Shown here: one piece after another, positions 43,770 to 53,404 of the stretch
Numbering within the stretch: position 1 is the stretch's first letter
How the letters are laid out: each line of letters starts with the position of its first letter
Assembly: GCA_023429995.1 (NCBI GenBank)
Contig: JAEZCE010000029.1
Coordinates: forward strand, 43,416 to 107,415
Reading direction: 5' to 3'
Length of the DNA stretch: 64,000 bases
Origin: Bacillota bacterium
GTDB taxonomy: Bacteria; Bacillota; UBA4882; UBA8346
Program-made: the position numbers and the translations under genes
The notes under the pieces: model-generated
What the model was told of the DNA's origin: nothing
The model's database searches: none
What the model saw: the letters and a program-made list of their open reading frames with translations, nothing else

Positions 43770-44654
43770 CTATTGCTTCAGTCTGGGGTCGAGCGCATCA
43801 CGCAACCCGTCGCCAAGTAAATTGAATGCCAATACCGTTACCGTAATTGCAATACCCGGAAAAGTGACGATATGAGGCGCCGAGAAAATCGCCGATCTGC
43901 CACTGCCAAGCATGGCTCCCCATTCCGCTTCCGGAGGTTGAACGCCTAACCCCAGGAATCCCAGGAATGCGGCATCCAGAATGGCCGATGAAATCCCCAA
44001 AGTGGCCCGGACGATAATCGGAGCCGTGACATTCGGTAATATGTGATACGTGATGATTTGCAGATCATGATCGCCAATAGCCCGGGCCGCCTGAACATAA
44101 TCATTTTCCCGGACCGATAATACCGATCCTCTCACGATTCGGGCATATTCCGGTATCGACACAATTCCAATCGCAATAATGGCATTATCCAAACCGCGTC
44201 CCAAAGCCATCATAAAGGCCATCGCCAATAATAAAGGGGGAAACGCCAACATGATATCCATCAAACGCATGATGATATTATCAACCAGGCCGCCATAAAA
44301 ACCGGCCAGGGCGCCCAATAAAATACCGACAAAAAGCGAAAGAATAACCGCTTCGATCCCAACCCGCAAGGAAATCCGGGCCCCAAAAATAATCCGGCTT
44401 AAAATATCGCGCCCTAATTCGTCGGTGCCGAACCAATGGGCAAAACTCGGCGCTTTTAAGCTCATGGGCAAATTACTTTCCTGATAATGGTAAGGCGCTA
44501 TTAACGGCGCAGCTATTGCTACGATCACCAAAATGACTAAAGTCGCCAGACCTATCATCGCTGCATGATTACGGCGCAACTGTTTCCAAAATTCCAGCCA
44601 GGGGGATTTTGCTTTTTCCCCCATCGTCTTGCCATCAACTAATTCAACCGCCAT
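43770..44654 (-). CDS. Dipeptide/oligopeptide ABC transporter permease, DppC/OppC type
   Basis: 294 residues from the ATG at 44654, which has GAGGAG 7 bases upstream; the longer start lacks spacing. There is an N-terminal OppC_N membrane anchor, the block GTDELGRDILSRIIFGARISLRVG near 75 and the EAA loop YVQAARAIGDHDLQIITYHILPN near 195. It is the second membrane subunit of the peptide importer. Confidence 0.93.
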   Translation of the reverse strand: MAVELVDGKTMGEKAKSPWLEFWKQLRRNHAAMIGLATLVILVIVAIAAPLIAPYHYQESNLPMSLKAPSFAHWFGTDELGRDILSRIIFGARISLRVGIEAVILSLFVGILLGALAGFYGGLVDNIIMRLMDIMLAFPPLLLAMAFMMALGRGLDNAIIAIGIVSIPEYARIVRGSVLSVRENDYVQAARAIGDHDLQIITYHILPNVTAPIIVRATLGISSAILDAAFLGFLGLGVQPPEAEWGAMLGSGRSAIFSAPHIVTFPGIAITVTVLAFNLLGDGLRDALDPRLKQ

Positions 44655-44669
44655 CGAAATTCTCCTCAT

Positions 44670-45674
44670 TTATGAATAATGAATGCGCGGATCCAAATAG
44701 GCATAAAACAAATCCACCAAAAGATTGACCAATACAAAGACCACCGCCACTAAAATCACACTACCCTGTACCAGCGGAAAATCCGACGCGAGAATGGCAT
44801 TGGTCGTCAGGCTGCCGATTCCCGGCCATGAAAATACGGTCTCCGTCAACACCGCGCCGCCCAATAAAAAACCGAATTGAAGCCCGATTACGGTCACAAT
44901 TGGGATTAAAGCGTTTTTTAAGGCATGGTGAATGACTACGGTTTTTTCATCGAGCCCCTTGGCGTGAGCCGTCCGGATATAATCCTGTTTTACCACTTCC
45001 AACATGGTTGAACGGGTCATCCTGGCGATGATAGCCATTGAATAAGCAGCCAAGGCCACTCCCGGAAGAATCAAATGACGCAATGCGCTCCAAAAAGCAT
45101 CCCAATTTCCGGTAAGGATGCTGTCCACCAAATATAAACGGGTTATTGCAGCGGGCTCCAACCCTATATCAATTCTTCCGGAAACCGGTAACCAATGTAA
45201 GTTTACCGAAAAGATAATGATCAAAATCAGGCCCAACCAAAAAATGGGCATTGACACACCTAATAAAGCCCCTACCATACTCAGATAATCAAAAAACGAA
45301 TAGCGCCGGACGGCGGAAATCACTCCAATAATAATACCTACCAGGGATGCCAGGGCCAAACTGAACAGGGCCAATTCGATCGTTGCCGGAAATTGCGACA
45401 GGATGTCCTGAACCACCGGACGTTTGGTCATTAAGGAACGGCCTAAATCACCGTGGATTAATTGCCACAGGAACCTTCCGAATTGTACATAAATCGGATC
45501 ATTGAGACCCATTTCTTGACGCAAAGAGGCAATTTGGGCTTTTGTGGCATGTTCCCCCAACATCAGGGCTGCCGGATCGCCGGTAAAAACATGCATGATA
45601 ATAAAAACAAATAGGCTTACGCCGAGTAATACCGGAATAAGCATCAATAGACGTTTCAAAATATATTTGGCCAT
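44670..45674 (-). CDS. Dipeptide/oligopeptide ABC transporter permease, DppB/OppB type
   Basis: 334 residues with six membrane segments. The family start YILKRLLMLIPVLLGVSLFVFIIMH, the FTGDPAALMLGE block and the EAA loop YIRTAHAKGLDEKTVVIHHALKNALIP near 225 are visible. GGAG precedes the ATG. It follows the binding-protein gene by about 83 bases. Confidence 0.94.
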   Translation of the reverse strand: MAKYILKRLLMLIPVLLGVSLFVFIIMHVFTGDPAALMLGEHATKAQIASLRQEMGLNDPIYVQFGRFLWQLIHGDLGRSLMTKRPVVQDILSQFPATIELALFSLALASLVGIIIGVISAVRRYSFFDYLSMVGALLGVSMPIFWLGLILIIIFSVNLHWLPVSGRIDIGLEPAAITRLYLVDSILTGNWDAFWSALRHLILPGVALAAYSMAIIARMTRSTMLEVVKQDYIRTAHAKGLDEKTVVIHHALKNALIPIVTVIGLQFGFLLGGAVLTETVFSWPGIGSLTTNAILASDFPLVQGSVILVAVVFVLVNLLVDLFYAYLDPRIHYS

Positions 45675-45757
45675 TAATCTAACTCCTTGCTTTTGCTAAA
45701 GAAAAATCTTTACAGATACAAGAGGCTGAAAACCTCACAGCCTCTTGTGAACGTTCT

Positions 45758-47299
45758 TTATTTGGAAACAATATTCATCCACGATACTCCAGTCGGATGA
45801 GGATAAAAATTCTTCACTGTCGGTTTGCAGGCTGCCAAATCAACAGCATGACTGATGAATACCCAGGGAGCTTCATCAATTAAAATCTTCTGCAGGTTCT
45901 GATAAATTTTTACCCGAGCCGCGGGATCCGATGTCTTGGTTCCCTCTTCCAGCAAAGCATCAACTTTAGGGTTTGAGTATTTAGCAGAATTCAAAGTGGA
46001 GTCAATTTCTTTTGAGTCCAGCAGGGATAAGAAATTATCGGCATCACCGTTATCGCCGACCCAACCGTAGAAACCGGCCTCGCCTTCCACGCCTTTGTAC
46101 AATACGTCTTTATATTCCTTCCAAGGATAAACCTTGATATTGGTCTTCACACCGATTTTTAACAGCTCAGCCTGTACGGCTTCGGCCAATTTAACGCCAT
46201 TAACCGTATTGTAAGGTCTAGGATTGGAGTAAGTTATGAAATTGAAGGTGAAATTGGAATATCCGGCCTCGGCCAAAAGTTTTTTAGCCTCTTCCGGATT
46301 GTACCCGGCCGGCTTGAGTTTAGAATCATAACCGGGAATAAAACTGGGCAACGGACCATTGGCTACTTTGGCATATCCTTGATATAAGTAGTTTACGATC
46401 TGTTCGCGGTTGATGGCCATGGAAATCGCCCGGCGCACCCGGACATCATTGAAAGGTTTACGGTTGCACATAAAACACATATAATTGATATTCATACCCG
46501 GGTTTTTAATAACATGCATCCCTTTAGCTTCCAGGGTTTTCACATCATTGGGATCGACTCCGTCAATGATATCGACGGCGCCGGTAATCAATTGGCTGGC
46601 TCTTACGGAATTTTCTTTGGTGGTCACATAAACAACTTTATCAACTTTGGCTTTTTGACCCCAGTAGTCATTATTCTTTACCAGAACGATCTGTTGATCC
46701 TTATCCCATTTTTGGAAGATAAAAGCGCCCGTCCCGACGGGATGTTGCGCGAAATCATCCTCGCCGTATTTCTTCACTGCGGCCGGACTAACGATCGGGG
46801 CTGCCAATGCCATAGCCAAATTGGCTAAGAACGGCGCATAAGGCTTGGACAGGACAAACCGGACGGTGTAAGCGTCAACAACCTCAACCTTTTTAACCGG
46901 TCCGAAAGTGAAGGATGCATAAGGCATACTATCTTTGGCCAGCGGGGGTATTTGGCGGTCAACGCTGAATTTGACTGCAGCGGCGTTCAAAGGCGTACCG
47001 TCATGGAATTTGACGCCTTTCCTCAATTTGAAAGTCCACGCTAACCCATCCGTGGATTTTGTCCAAGAAGTGGCCAAACCCGGTTCAATCTCGGTGCCGC
47101 CTTGTTTGTATCGCACCAATGTATCATAAATATTTACGATGATCTTGGCCGATTCGCCATCATCAACATAGGCCGGATCTAGACCCCGGGGATCGGAACC
47201 CTTGGCGTAAACCAAAATCTTGGGTGCTGCGGCATAGGAAAAACTAATCGCCGCAATGACAACTAACAAACATGTGGCAAGTAAAAATAACTTACGCAA
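45758..47299 (-). CDS. Peptide/solute ABC transporter binding protein (SBP_bac_5, DppA type)
   Basis: 513 residues starting at the TTG at 47299, 10 bases after GAGGAGG. The longer open frame upstream has no site and would bury the signal peptide. The signal is MRKLFLLATCLLVVIAAISFSYA, with likely cleavage near AAA. Family blocks include LATSWTKSTDGLAWTFKLRKGVKFHDGTPLN near 75, HPVGTGAFIFQKWDKDQ near 165 and VRRAISMAINREQIVNYL near 260. It heads the leftward dpp-like operon. DppA-type sequence favours short peptides, but sugars or opines are possible. Confidence 0.92.
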   Translation of the reverse strand: MRKLFLLATCLLVVIAAISFSYAAAPKILVYAKGSDPRGLDPAYVDDGESAKIIVNIYDTLVRYKQGGTEIEPGLATSWTKSTDGLAWTFKLRKGVKFHDGTPLNAAAVKFSVDRQIPPLAKDSMPYASFTFGPVKKVEVVDAYTVRFVLSKPYAPFLANLAMALAAPIVSPAAVKKYGEDDFAQHPVGTGAFIFQKWDKDQQIVLVKNNDYWGQKAKVDKVVYVTTKENSVRASQLITGAVDIIDGVDPNDVKTLEAKGMHVIKNPGMNINYMCFMCNRKPFNDVRVRRAISMAINREQIVNYLYQGYAKVANGPLPSFIPGYDSKLKPAGYNPEEAKKLLAEAGYSNFTFNFITYSNPRPYNTVNGVKLAEAVQAELLKIGVKTNIKVYPWKEYKDVLYKGVEGEAGFYGWVGDNGDADNFLSLLDSKEIDSTLNSAKYSNPKVDALLEEGTKTSDPAARVKIYQNLQKILIDEAPWVFISHAVDLAACKPTVKNFYPHPTGVSWMNIVSK

Positions 47300-47702
47300 A
47301 ATGAATCTTTCCTCCTCTTGCGCGCGTGTGCGCGCACTTTTTTTATTTGAATGCCATCTCATACAGCGAAAATAATTCGGCCCGACTCTCCAAAAAAATT
47401 TCCAAAGCATAAGAAGATTGGTAATAATACTCATTTGCGTCAAAATGGAAATTCGTCTTCGATTCAAAAAGAGTCCGCCAATTAATCCAACCGCATTAAA
47501 CGACATTGGACACATAATTAACATCCAAATGCCCAAAAGAAAAACCGCTTCAGCAAATGATACACCTGAGATACGGCTGTAAATTCACTTCATCGAAAAG
47601 TTAGTTTTCTAAAAAAGAGCAACTTTCAATATATTGATTTCTGTCCGAATCCATCATCCAATGCAATGTTAAGCGCTGTTTAAAATATACCATTTCAGCC
47701 TA
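47300..47702. other. Control region upstream of the dpp-like operon
   Basis: About 400 bases. On the reverse strand this is the leader of the binding-protein gene. GCGCGCGTGTGCGCGC near 47320-47336 is an alternating purine-pyrimidine tract next to the ribosome site. No promoter pair is convincing, and no gene is called. Confidence 0.35.
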
Positions 47703-47789
47703 TTGATGTCAATCGACTTGATGCCAATCAACTTGATGTCATTGGACTTAATATCAAGGAAAACCAATGTTAACTTGATGTCATGCAAC
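47703..47789 (+). repeat. Tandem 15-bp repeats of TTGATGTCAATCAAC type
   Basis: Units start at 47703, 47718, 47733 and, more degenerate, 47748. A further clear copy starts at 47775 after a 12-base spacer. The consensus is TTGATGTCAATCRAC. The repeats lie between the dpp-like operon and the tiny gene at 47910, where they could be operator iterons. They are not a CRISPR, because there are no unique spacers. Confidence 0.6.
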
Positions 47790-47909
47790 GCCATGCGAAT
47801 CGGTGATTTTTTCCCTTTGTGTCTTTTTATGGAGCGGATTACAAATAATTCTTTCCACCCGGTATCAAAAATATTTTTTTTGGCAAAATTGAAAGGAGAG
47901 GTGATTGCA

Positions 47910-48074
47910 ATGGACGTTACAAAAATTTGGAACAATCAAAAGCGAGAGCTCCATATTACAGCAAAAGATCTCCATGAATCGGACGACCCTCTCGACAATA
48001 TTCTGTTGGATGTGATGTTTGATGAATTTTACAAACGTATCAAAAAACAAAAATCATCCAAACAAAACGAGTAA
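47910..48074 (+). CDS. Small acidic/basic protein of unknown function (54 aa)
   Basis: The ATG at 47910 follows AAAGGAGAGGTGA. The 54-residue product begins MDVTKIWNNQKRELHI, has an acidic middle (ESDDPLDNILLDVMFDEF) and a Lys-rich tail. It is probably a soluble helical peptide. I do not recognise the family. Upstream in-frame codons read through the 15-bp repeats, so the longer frame is not believed. It is followed by another tiny gene. Confidence 0.6.
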   Translation: MDVTKIWNNQKRELHITAKDLHESDDPLDNILLDVMFDEFYKRIKKQKSSKQNE

Positions 48075-48154
48075 ATTCTATTCCCTGGGATCCTGATCCT
48101 AGGGATCCTGAGCCAAGTTCTTGTATTCAATTACCAAACCGGAGGTATTCATTT

Positions 48155-48328
48155 TTGAAACCGTCAGTAACCAAAAAACTCCCCCGAACGATAAATTATA
48201 GTCCGGTCTTTTTCCCCGACGACTATGGAGAAAATCGCCAAGATAACGAACTGATTTTGTTATTTTTGAACGAACGGTTGCAAAGAAAGGGATTTATCCC
48301 GGGCAGCCCACTCAATCGCTTCAATTAA
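48155..48328 (+). CDS. Small protein of unknown function (57 aa)
   Basis: A TTG at 48155 has GGAGG 8 bases upstream and opens 57 codons ending TAA at 48326. The product begins MKPSVTKKLPRTINYSPVFF, and its C-terminal half has a helical stretch NELILLFLNERLQRKG. There is no membrane segment. It may form a pair with the 54-residue gene 80 bases upstream. No family was recognised. Confidence 0.5.
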   Translation: MKPSVTKKLPRTINYSPVFFPDDYGENRQDNELILLFLNERLQRKGFIPGSPLNRFN

Positions 48329-48350
48329 TTCAAGGGGTAATTCCCCCTCT

Positions 48351-49457
48351 TCATGTCTCACCGGAAGACTTTTGACCCTGAGAAACTAATTTCCGGACAA
48401 AAGCCACCCGGGCCAATCCAGCCTCTTCTTCCGGCAATAACCATAAGCCATTCTTGATTGGATCCGGCTCTCTTTTCTCCTCCCAGGCCCCTTCGAAAAT
48501 TTCCAGATTCCAACGCAAATGGGTATAAACGTGAGTCATATTCCTAAAAAATTGGAATGGGATGATCGCGCCCAAATTCTCAAGAGCCCATCTTTTTGCC
48601 AAAATCAGCCCATCCCCGTTTGGCCCGGCAACTATGGTTGGATATTCCCAAAATCCCGCCATCAATCCATCTTTGCGCCTCTGAACCAAAAGATGTTTCC
48701 GGTTCCAAGTAATTCGAAGAACAATCCGCCGTTCTACCGGTATCTCCCGTGAAATCTTTTTCACGGGGAAACGTTCGGGATCGGCCCCAAAAGCCTTACA
48801 AAACCGGGATAAAGGACAATTCCGGCATTGAGGCGAGCGCGGCAAACAAATAAGCGCCCCTATTTCCATTAAGGCCTGAGTGAAATCCCCAGCCTGTCCC
48901 GGAGAAAATTGCCCGCGCACCCAGTCTGTAATCTTGCGTTTGGAATTTGGAGTTGCGGCATCTTCGTCCCAAGCCAGCATACGGGTTACTACCCGAATTA
49001 CGTTTCCATCGACGGCCGGAACGGGAAGATTAAACGCAATGCTGGCCAAGGAACCGGCCATATAAGTCCCAACACCGGGTAATGCGCTTAACTCTTTGGG
49101 ATCAGCCGGCAAGTGGCCATTCAATTCATTGACCACCACCGCCGCTCCTTTATGAAGCAATTTCGCGCGGCGATAGTAACCCAGACCCTCCCATGTTTTC
49201 AATACCTCATCTTCCGAGGCGGCAGCCAATGCCTCGACTGTAGGAAAACGGTTTAGAAATTTTTCGTAATAAGGGATTACCGTTTCAACCCTGGTTTGTT
49301 GCAACATAACCTCGGAAACCCATATTTTATAAGGATCGCTCGTTTGACGCCAGGGTAACTTGCGGGCATTTTGGTGATACCAAGCTAACAGATGCATGGT
49401 AATTTCAGGTTGTCCATTATGGGACCCTTCATCGACAGGTTGTTTAAGTTTTCTCAT
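48351..49457 (-). CDS. mutY: A/G-specific adenine glycosylase
   Basis: 368 residues. The catalytic Glu lies in SEVMLQQT near 49, the helix-hairpin-helix is LPGVGTYMAGSLASIAF near 126-143, and the catalytic Asp is in VDGNVIRV at 150. The 4Fe-4S cluster cysteines are C204, C211, C214 and C220. A C-terminal NUDIX-like domain (from near 250) recognises 8-oxoguanine. MutY removes adenine mispaired with 8-oxoG. It is a single-gene unit. Confidence 0.97.
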   Translation of the reverse strand: MRKLKQPVDEGSHNGQPEITMHLLAWYHQNARKLPWRQTSDPYKIWVSEVMLQQTRVETVIPYYEKFLNRFPTVEALAAASEDEVLKTWEGLGYYRRAKLLHKGAAVVVNELNGHLPADPKELSALPGVGTYMAGSLASIAFNLPVPAVDGNVIRVVTRMLAWDEDAATPNSKRKITDWVRGQFSPGQAGDFTQALMEIGALICLPRSPQCRNCPLSRFCKAFGADPERFPVKKISREIPVERRIVLRITWNRKHLLVQRRKDGLMAGFWEYPTIVAGPNGDGLILAKRWALENLGAIIPFQFFRNMTHVYTHLRWNLEIFEGAWEEKREPDPIKNGLWLLPEEEAGLARVAFVRKLVSQGQKSSGET

Positions 49458-49717
49458 GAATACACCCTATCCCATCATTAAATACGAAACAATAAAAAAC
49501 AAATCGTTTCCCTACTACTTATAAAAGAACATTGCCGAAACAATTGATTTTAAAAATATTCATCAATATTTAACGAATTTATTTTTACTGGCAGGAATAT
49601 CCAAGAAGTTGTCGTAATAAATAAATACATCAATTTTAATTTATCGGCAACGGCGATTAAAATCTTTAGTCGTTTTGCTATATTTTGGCTTCATTTTACT
49701 AGAGGGGGCTTTCAATC

Positions 49718-50683
49718 GTGTCTGCAAGGAAATTTTACCGATTTTTGAATAAAAACTTAAATTATAGCCTCCTGATTGTTCCAAACTCTTCATCCACCAA
49801 AGTGAAGAGTTGTTATATTCCTTATTCGTTGGCTTTGCTGATTATTGGTTTCATCATTTTCAACCTTTATATTTTCTTTGGATACTCAACCCAAATATGG
49901 CAAATCGCCGTTTTTAAAAAAGATATCGCCGCCAAAAAACAACTCATTGTAAAATTAACCGCTGAAAGGCAACGAGTCCTGCCGATTCTCGCCAAAAACG
50001 AATTCATCAGCAAAGAATTGTCCAGGATCGAAGAAACCCAAAACCGTTTGGATAATACATTAACCAGAGTCCGCGAGAAAAAGGGCCGATCTATTTTTAT
50101 AGCCAGCCGCGGTTTTTTTGTACGCACCCAGCCGTACTCCTTGAGTTCACTTCCGGTAATGAACGTTCCTACCACTTCTTTAGACCAACTCCGGCACAAT
50201 CTGGAACAATTGGAGCAATATATGGAAGCGGAAAAAAATGCACAGAAACAAATTCTGGGCGAGTTACAATCCTGCGAATACCGTCTGGATCATATGCCCT
50301 CCATTTGGCCGGTGACTTCGGCGATTATTTGCACTTTCGGGATGCGCTTTCACCCCATTTATCATCGTTATATCCGTCACGAAGGCCTTGACATAAGAGC
50401 TTCCTATGGCACGCCGATCAAAGCTACCGCTGATGGAGTGGTCACCTACTCCGGATGGCAAAGCGGATATGGCTACCTTGTGAAACTCAGTCACGGCAAC
50501 GGTTATGAAACATGTTACGGCCATAATTCCCGTCTTTTAGTGAATGTTGGACAAAGCGTGAAGAAAGGACAGAAAATCGCCCTGGCCGGAGCCACCGGAG
50601 AAGCAACGGGTCCCCATTGCCATTATGAAGTCCGCGACCACGGCAGTCCGATTAATCCCGTACCTTTCCTGAAAATACAATAA
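49718..50683 (+). CDS. M23 (LytM) peptidase with membrane anchor and coiled coil
   Basis: 321 residues from the GTG at 49718, preceded by AGAGGGGG. There is a short cytoplasmic tail, one membrane helix near residues 36-58, and a charged coiled-coil segment about 66-130. A second coiled coil lies near 175-200, then a LytM domain with metal ligands in RHEGLDIRA (H and D) and GPHCHYEVR (HxH). It would cleave peptidoglycan cross-bridges outside the membrane. The layout resembles cell-division or sporulation M23 regulators. It converges with the riboflavin-type transporter. Confidence 0.9.
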   Translation: MSARKFYRFLNKNLNYSLLIVPNSSSTKVKSCYIPYSLALLIIGFIIFNLYIFFGYSTQIWQIAVFKKDIAAKKQLIVKLTAERQRVLPILAKNEFISKELSRIEETQNRLDNTLTRVREKKGRSIFIASRGFFVRTQPYSLSSLPVMNVPTTSLDQLRHNLEQLEQYMEAEKNAQKQILGELQSCEYRLDHMPSIWPVTSAIICTFGMRFHPIYHRYIRHEGLDIRASYGTPIKATADGVVTYSGWQSGYGYLVKLSHGNGYETCYGHNSRLLVNVGQSVKKGQKIALAGATGEATGPHCHYEVRDHGSPINPVPFLKIQ

Positions 50684-51691
50684 TTATTGTTTTTTGGGAA
50701 TAAATTTTAGATTCAACATTTCTTTGACCGGTGTTTCCTTATCAATCAAACCATATTGGCGGATAGATTTCTGCGAATCCGCCCAACCTTTCGGATCCGA
50801 CATTCCCAATCCATATTTTTCGGTGTACTCGTTCTCCCATAACTCCATTGAACTTTGCAAAATTTTCTGTTGTAAACCTTGGCTGTCCTTACTGATATCC
50901 GGAACATATTTTAGACAAATCGCATAAGCTTCGGATGGATGTTCCAAAGCGTACTTCATCCCCTTGAGAGTGGCTTTTACCATCGCCCGAACCATTTTAG
51001 GATTGGCGGCGATTGTTCCTTTACCGGTAATCAATCCATGTCCCACGAGAGGAAGGTAATGCCAGGAATCAATTTCACTGATGGAATACCCTTGAGCGGT
51101 TAAATTCAAAGGCTCATTATTGGCAAATCCCACAACGGCATCGACTTTTCCCGAAGTTAAAGACGATATTTGCGTATAGCCCACATCAATTAACTGAACA
51201 TCCTTTTCCGAAATTCCGGCTTTATTAAGAATCGCCTTCACCGCCAGGAGACTGGTGCCATATAAAGGCAATCCTATCTTTTTCCCCTTCAAATCCTTGG
51301 GAGTCTTAATCCCTGATTTTGATAAAGCGATAATGGCGGGAGGAAATTTAGCAAAGAGCGTTGCCAGATAAACCACGGGTATATCATGAGAACGGGCAGT
51401 GATCACTTGGTCGCCCCCGGCAATCGCAAAATCAATTTTACCGCCGGCCACCAGCGGCAAAGCATCAATATCCATCCGATAATCAAAGTTCACATCGAGG
51501 CCTTCCGATTTAAAAAAACCTTTATCCGCCGCAACATACCAGGGAGCAAACTGAACATTCGGAATGTATGTCATCGCAATGGTCGCCTTTTTATAAGGCC
51601 CAGCTGCAAAGGCTCCGAAAGTTGTCGTAAAACCCAAAACCGCCCCCAAAATGACCATCAAACCGATGCTTATCCAAAAACCCTTCTTCAT
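50684..51691 (-). CDS. ribY: Riboflavin-type ABC transporter binding protein (NMT1/THI5 fold, RibY-like)
   Basis: 335 residues from the ATG at 51691 (a GTG at 51694 is equally placed for GGAGG). A signal peptide covers about residues 1-30. The NMT1-like fold begins with MTYIPNVQFAPWYVAADKGFFKSEGLDVNF and contains GGKIDFAIAGGDQVI and LKGKKIGLPLYGTS. By sequence alone it could bind a thiamine precursor, but the FMN riboswitch ahead of its operon points to riboflavin or a related flavin, as in the RibXY systems. It is the last of three genes. Confidence 0.82.
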   Translation of the reverse strand: MKKGFWISIGLMVILGAVLGFTTTFGAFAAGPYKKATIAMTYIPNVQFAPWYVAADKGFFKSEGLDVNFDYRMDIDALPLVAGGKIDFAIAGGDQVITARSHDIPVVYLATLFAKFPPAIIALSKSGIKTPKDLKGKKIGLPLYGTSLLAVKAILNKAGISEKDVQLIDVGYTQISSLTSGKVDAVVGFANNEPLNLTAQGYSISEIDSWHYLPLVGHGLITGKGTIAANPKMVRAMVKATLKGMKYALEHPSEAYAICLKYVPDISKDSQGLQQKILQSSMELWENEYTEKYGLGMSDPKGWADSQKSIRQYGLIDKETPVKEMLNLKFIPKKQ

Positions 51692-51781
51692 CACGGATAA
51701 CCTCCAATAGTTTCATTTTATCCCGGCGCAAAGCGCTAACCCGGCCTTTTCCTGACACCCGATAAAAAATGTTTTCGTCGC

Positions 51782-52555
51782 TTATTGGCGCCGCCAGGGT
51801 ATGAGTCCGTACTCAAGCCAAACGATAAACAAATAAAAGCCAATTCCTAAAAAAGCCAGGATTATCAATGCTACAAAAATCAAGGGAGTGTCAAAACTTC
51901 CCCGGGCGGCGTTCACCAAGTAACCCAAGCCTTTTCCGGCCCCGGCGAATTCCCCCACCACCGCTCCAATGACCGAAAGGGTAATTCCAAGTTTTAAACC
52001 GCCGAAAATCATCGGCAGGGCCGACGGGAGCTCGAGCTTTGCAAACACTTGGGCGCGTTTGGCTCCCATCATCGCCAATAACTCCGCCAACCGGGGGTCC
52101 GTACTTCGAAATCCCATGATGCCGTTGGTAAGTATCGGGAAAAAAGATACCAAGGCGGCGATTAATACTTTGGAAGTAAGCCCGAATCCAAACCAGATTA
52201 CCAGTAAAGGAGCCAAGGCCACGATGGGGATTGCCTGAAGCCCGACAATATAAGGGGCAAGACACCTCTCAAAAAAGGGATGGCGCGCTAAAAAATAACT
52301 TAAAGGCAAAGCAAACAACGCTCCGGCTAAAAAGCCCATCATGGCTTCGTAAAAAGTGGTCACCCCATGTTGCAATAATAAACCATTCTTCAGATATTCC
52401 AACATCCGGTCCCAGACTTTTTCAGGCCCGGGCAAAATGAAAACAGGATAAATTTTAGCCAGAAGATGCCAAATACCTATAAAGATTAGAAATCCCAAAG
52501 GAATCAACAGATACTCATAGTAGTTCCGGAAAAAAACCCGTATTTGAAGTTTCAT
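51782..52555 (-). CDS. ribX: Riboflavin-type ABC transporter permease (RibX-like)
   Basis: 257 residues with six membrane segments. The EAA loop reads LAELLAMMGAKRAQVFAKLELPSALPMIFGGLKLG near residue 160, as in SsuC/TauC/ThiX permeases. It begins one base after the ATPase gene ends. The flavin assignment rests on the upstream FMN riboswitch. Confidence 0.83.
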   Translation of the reverse strand: MKLQIRVFFRNYYEYLLIPLGFLIFIGIWHLLAKIYPVFILPGPEKVWDRMLEYLKNGLLLQHGVTTFYEAMMGFLAGALFALPLSYFLARHPFFERCLAPYIVGLQAIPIVALAPLLVIWFGFGLTSKVLIAALVSFFPILTNGIMGFRSTDPRLAELLAMMGAKRAQVFAKLELPSALPMIFGGLKLGITLSVIGAVVGEFAGAGKGLGYLVNAARGSFDTPLIFVALIILAFLGIGFYLFIVWLEYGLIPWRRQ

Positions 52556-53332
52556 TTAAGGCGCCTCCGTTTCCGACCCCAAGGCCAGTAAATCCTGGAC
52601 TTCGCTCACCAGTCTTCCGAACTCCGGATTACCGATGATTTTCAAGCGGCGCGGATAGTCCAACCCAATGGCAACCTCCCCGAGTATCCGGCCCGGCTTT
52701 TCCCCCATTACCGCAACCCGCCCTGATAAAAAAACCGCTTCAAAGATATTATGGGTTACCAGCAAAATAGTCGCCCCAGTCCGCGATTGCAGATTTAACA
52801 ATTCCAAATGCAGCCCTGTCCGGGTAATATCATCCAGGGCCGCAAAGGGTTCATCCAACATCAATATTTGGGTATCGCCCACCAGAGCCCGGGCCAAAGC
52901 AGCACGTTGCCTCATTCCTCCCGAGAGATGATGGGGATATTTATGGCCGGAATCGCTTAAATTGGCTAATTCCAAAGCTTTGTTGACTTTCTCCGCTATC
53001 AGGAGCTTATTTTTCTCTCCCTGAATTTCCAGCGGCAGTCCAACATTGGCGGCTACAGTCCGCCAGGGAAAAAGCAATGAATCTTGAGGAACAAACCCAA
53101 GACCCGGCCATCCCGGAGTTACTTTTTCGCCAAAAACCCTGACCTCACCGCGGGTCGGGGTAAGAACCCCGGCGATCAACCGTAATAAAGTTGATTTTCC
53201 GCAGCCGCTGGGTCCGACCAAGCTGATAATTTCCCCCGGATGGATGGAGAGATTGATTCCTAAAAGTTCCGGCTGGTTTCCCTTGGTAAAAGCCAGTGTA
53301 ACATCGTCCAACTGAATGATTTGATTGTTCAT
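52556..53332 (-). CDS. Riboflavin-type ABC transporter ATP-binding protein
   Basis: 258 residues from the ATG at 53332, with AGGTGAT 7 bases upstream; earlier starts lie inside that site. Walker A is GPSGCGKST near residue 38, signature LSGGMRQRAALARAL near 135 and Walker B ILMLDEPFAALDD near 155. It is the first gene after the FMN riboswitch, so it heads the operon and pairs with the RibX-like permease. Confidence 0.87.
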   Translation of the reverse strand: MNNQIIQLDDVTLAFTKGNQPELLGINLSIHPGEIISLVGPSGCGKSTLLRLIAGVLTPTRGEVRVFGEKVTPGWPGLGFVPQDSLLFPWRTVAANVGLPLEIQGEKNKLLIAEKVNKALELANLSDSGHKYPHHLSGGMRQRAALARALVGDTQILMLDEPFAALDDITRTGLHLELLNLQSRTGATILLVTHNIFEAVFLSGRVAVMGEKPGRILGEVAIGLDYPRRLKIIGNPEFGRLVSEVQDLLALGSETEAP

Positions 53333-53350
53333 GAGTATCATCACCTACTG

Positions 53351-53388
53351 AAAATAAAAATCCCCGAACAAATTAAATTTATTCAGGG
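53351..53388 (-). terminator. FMN-riboswitch-controlled intrinsic terminator
   Basis: On the reverse strand CCCTGAATAAATT pairs with AATTTGTTCGGGG (53362-53388) to make a stem of about 12-13 pairs, followed by a T-rich tract at 53351-53361. It lies between the aptamer and the ATPase start, so FMN binding can lead to premature termination. Confidence 0.85.
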
Positions 53389-53404
53389 ACAGGAAATACG
53401 CCTT

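Noticed and set aside
45758..47536. Longest start for the peptide-binding protein (47536)
   Set aside because: It would bury the signal peptide behind about 80 residues. The TTG at 47299 has a strong ribosome site and starts with the signal peptide.
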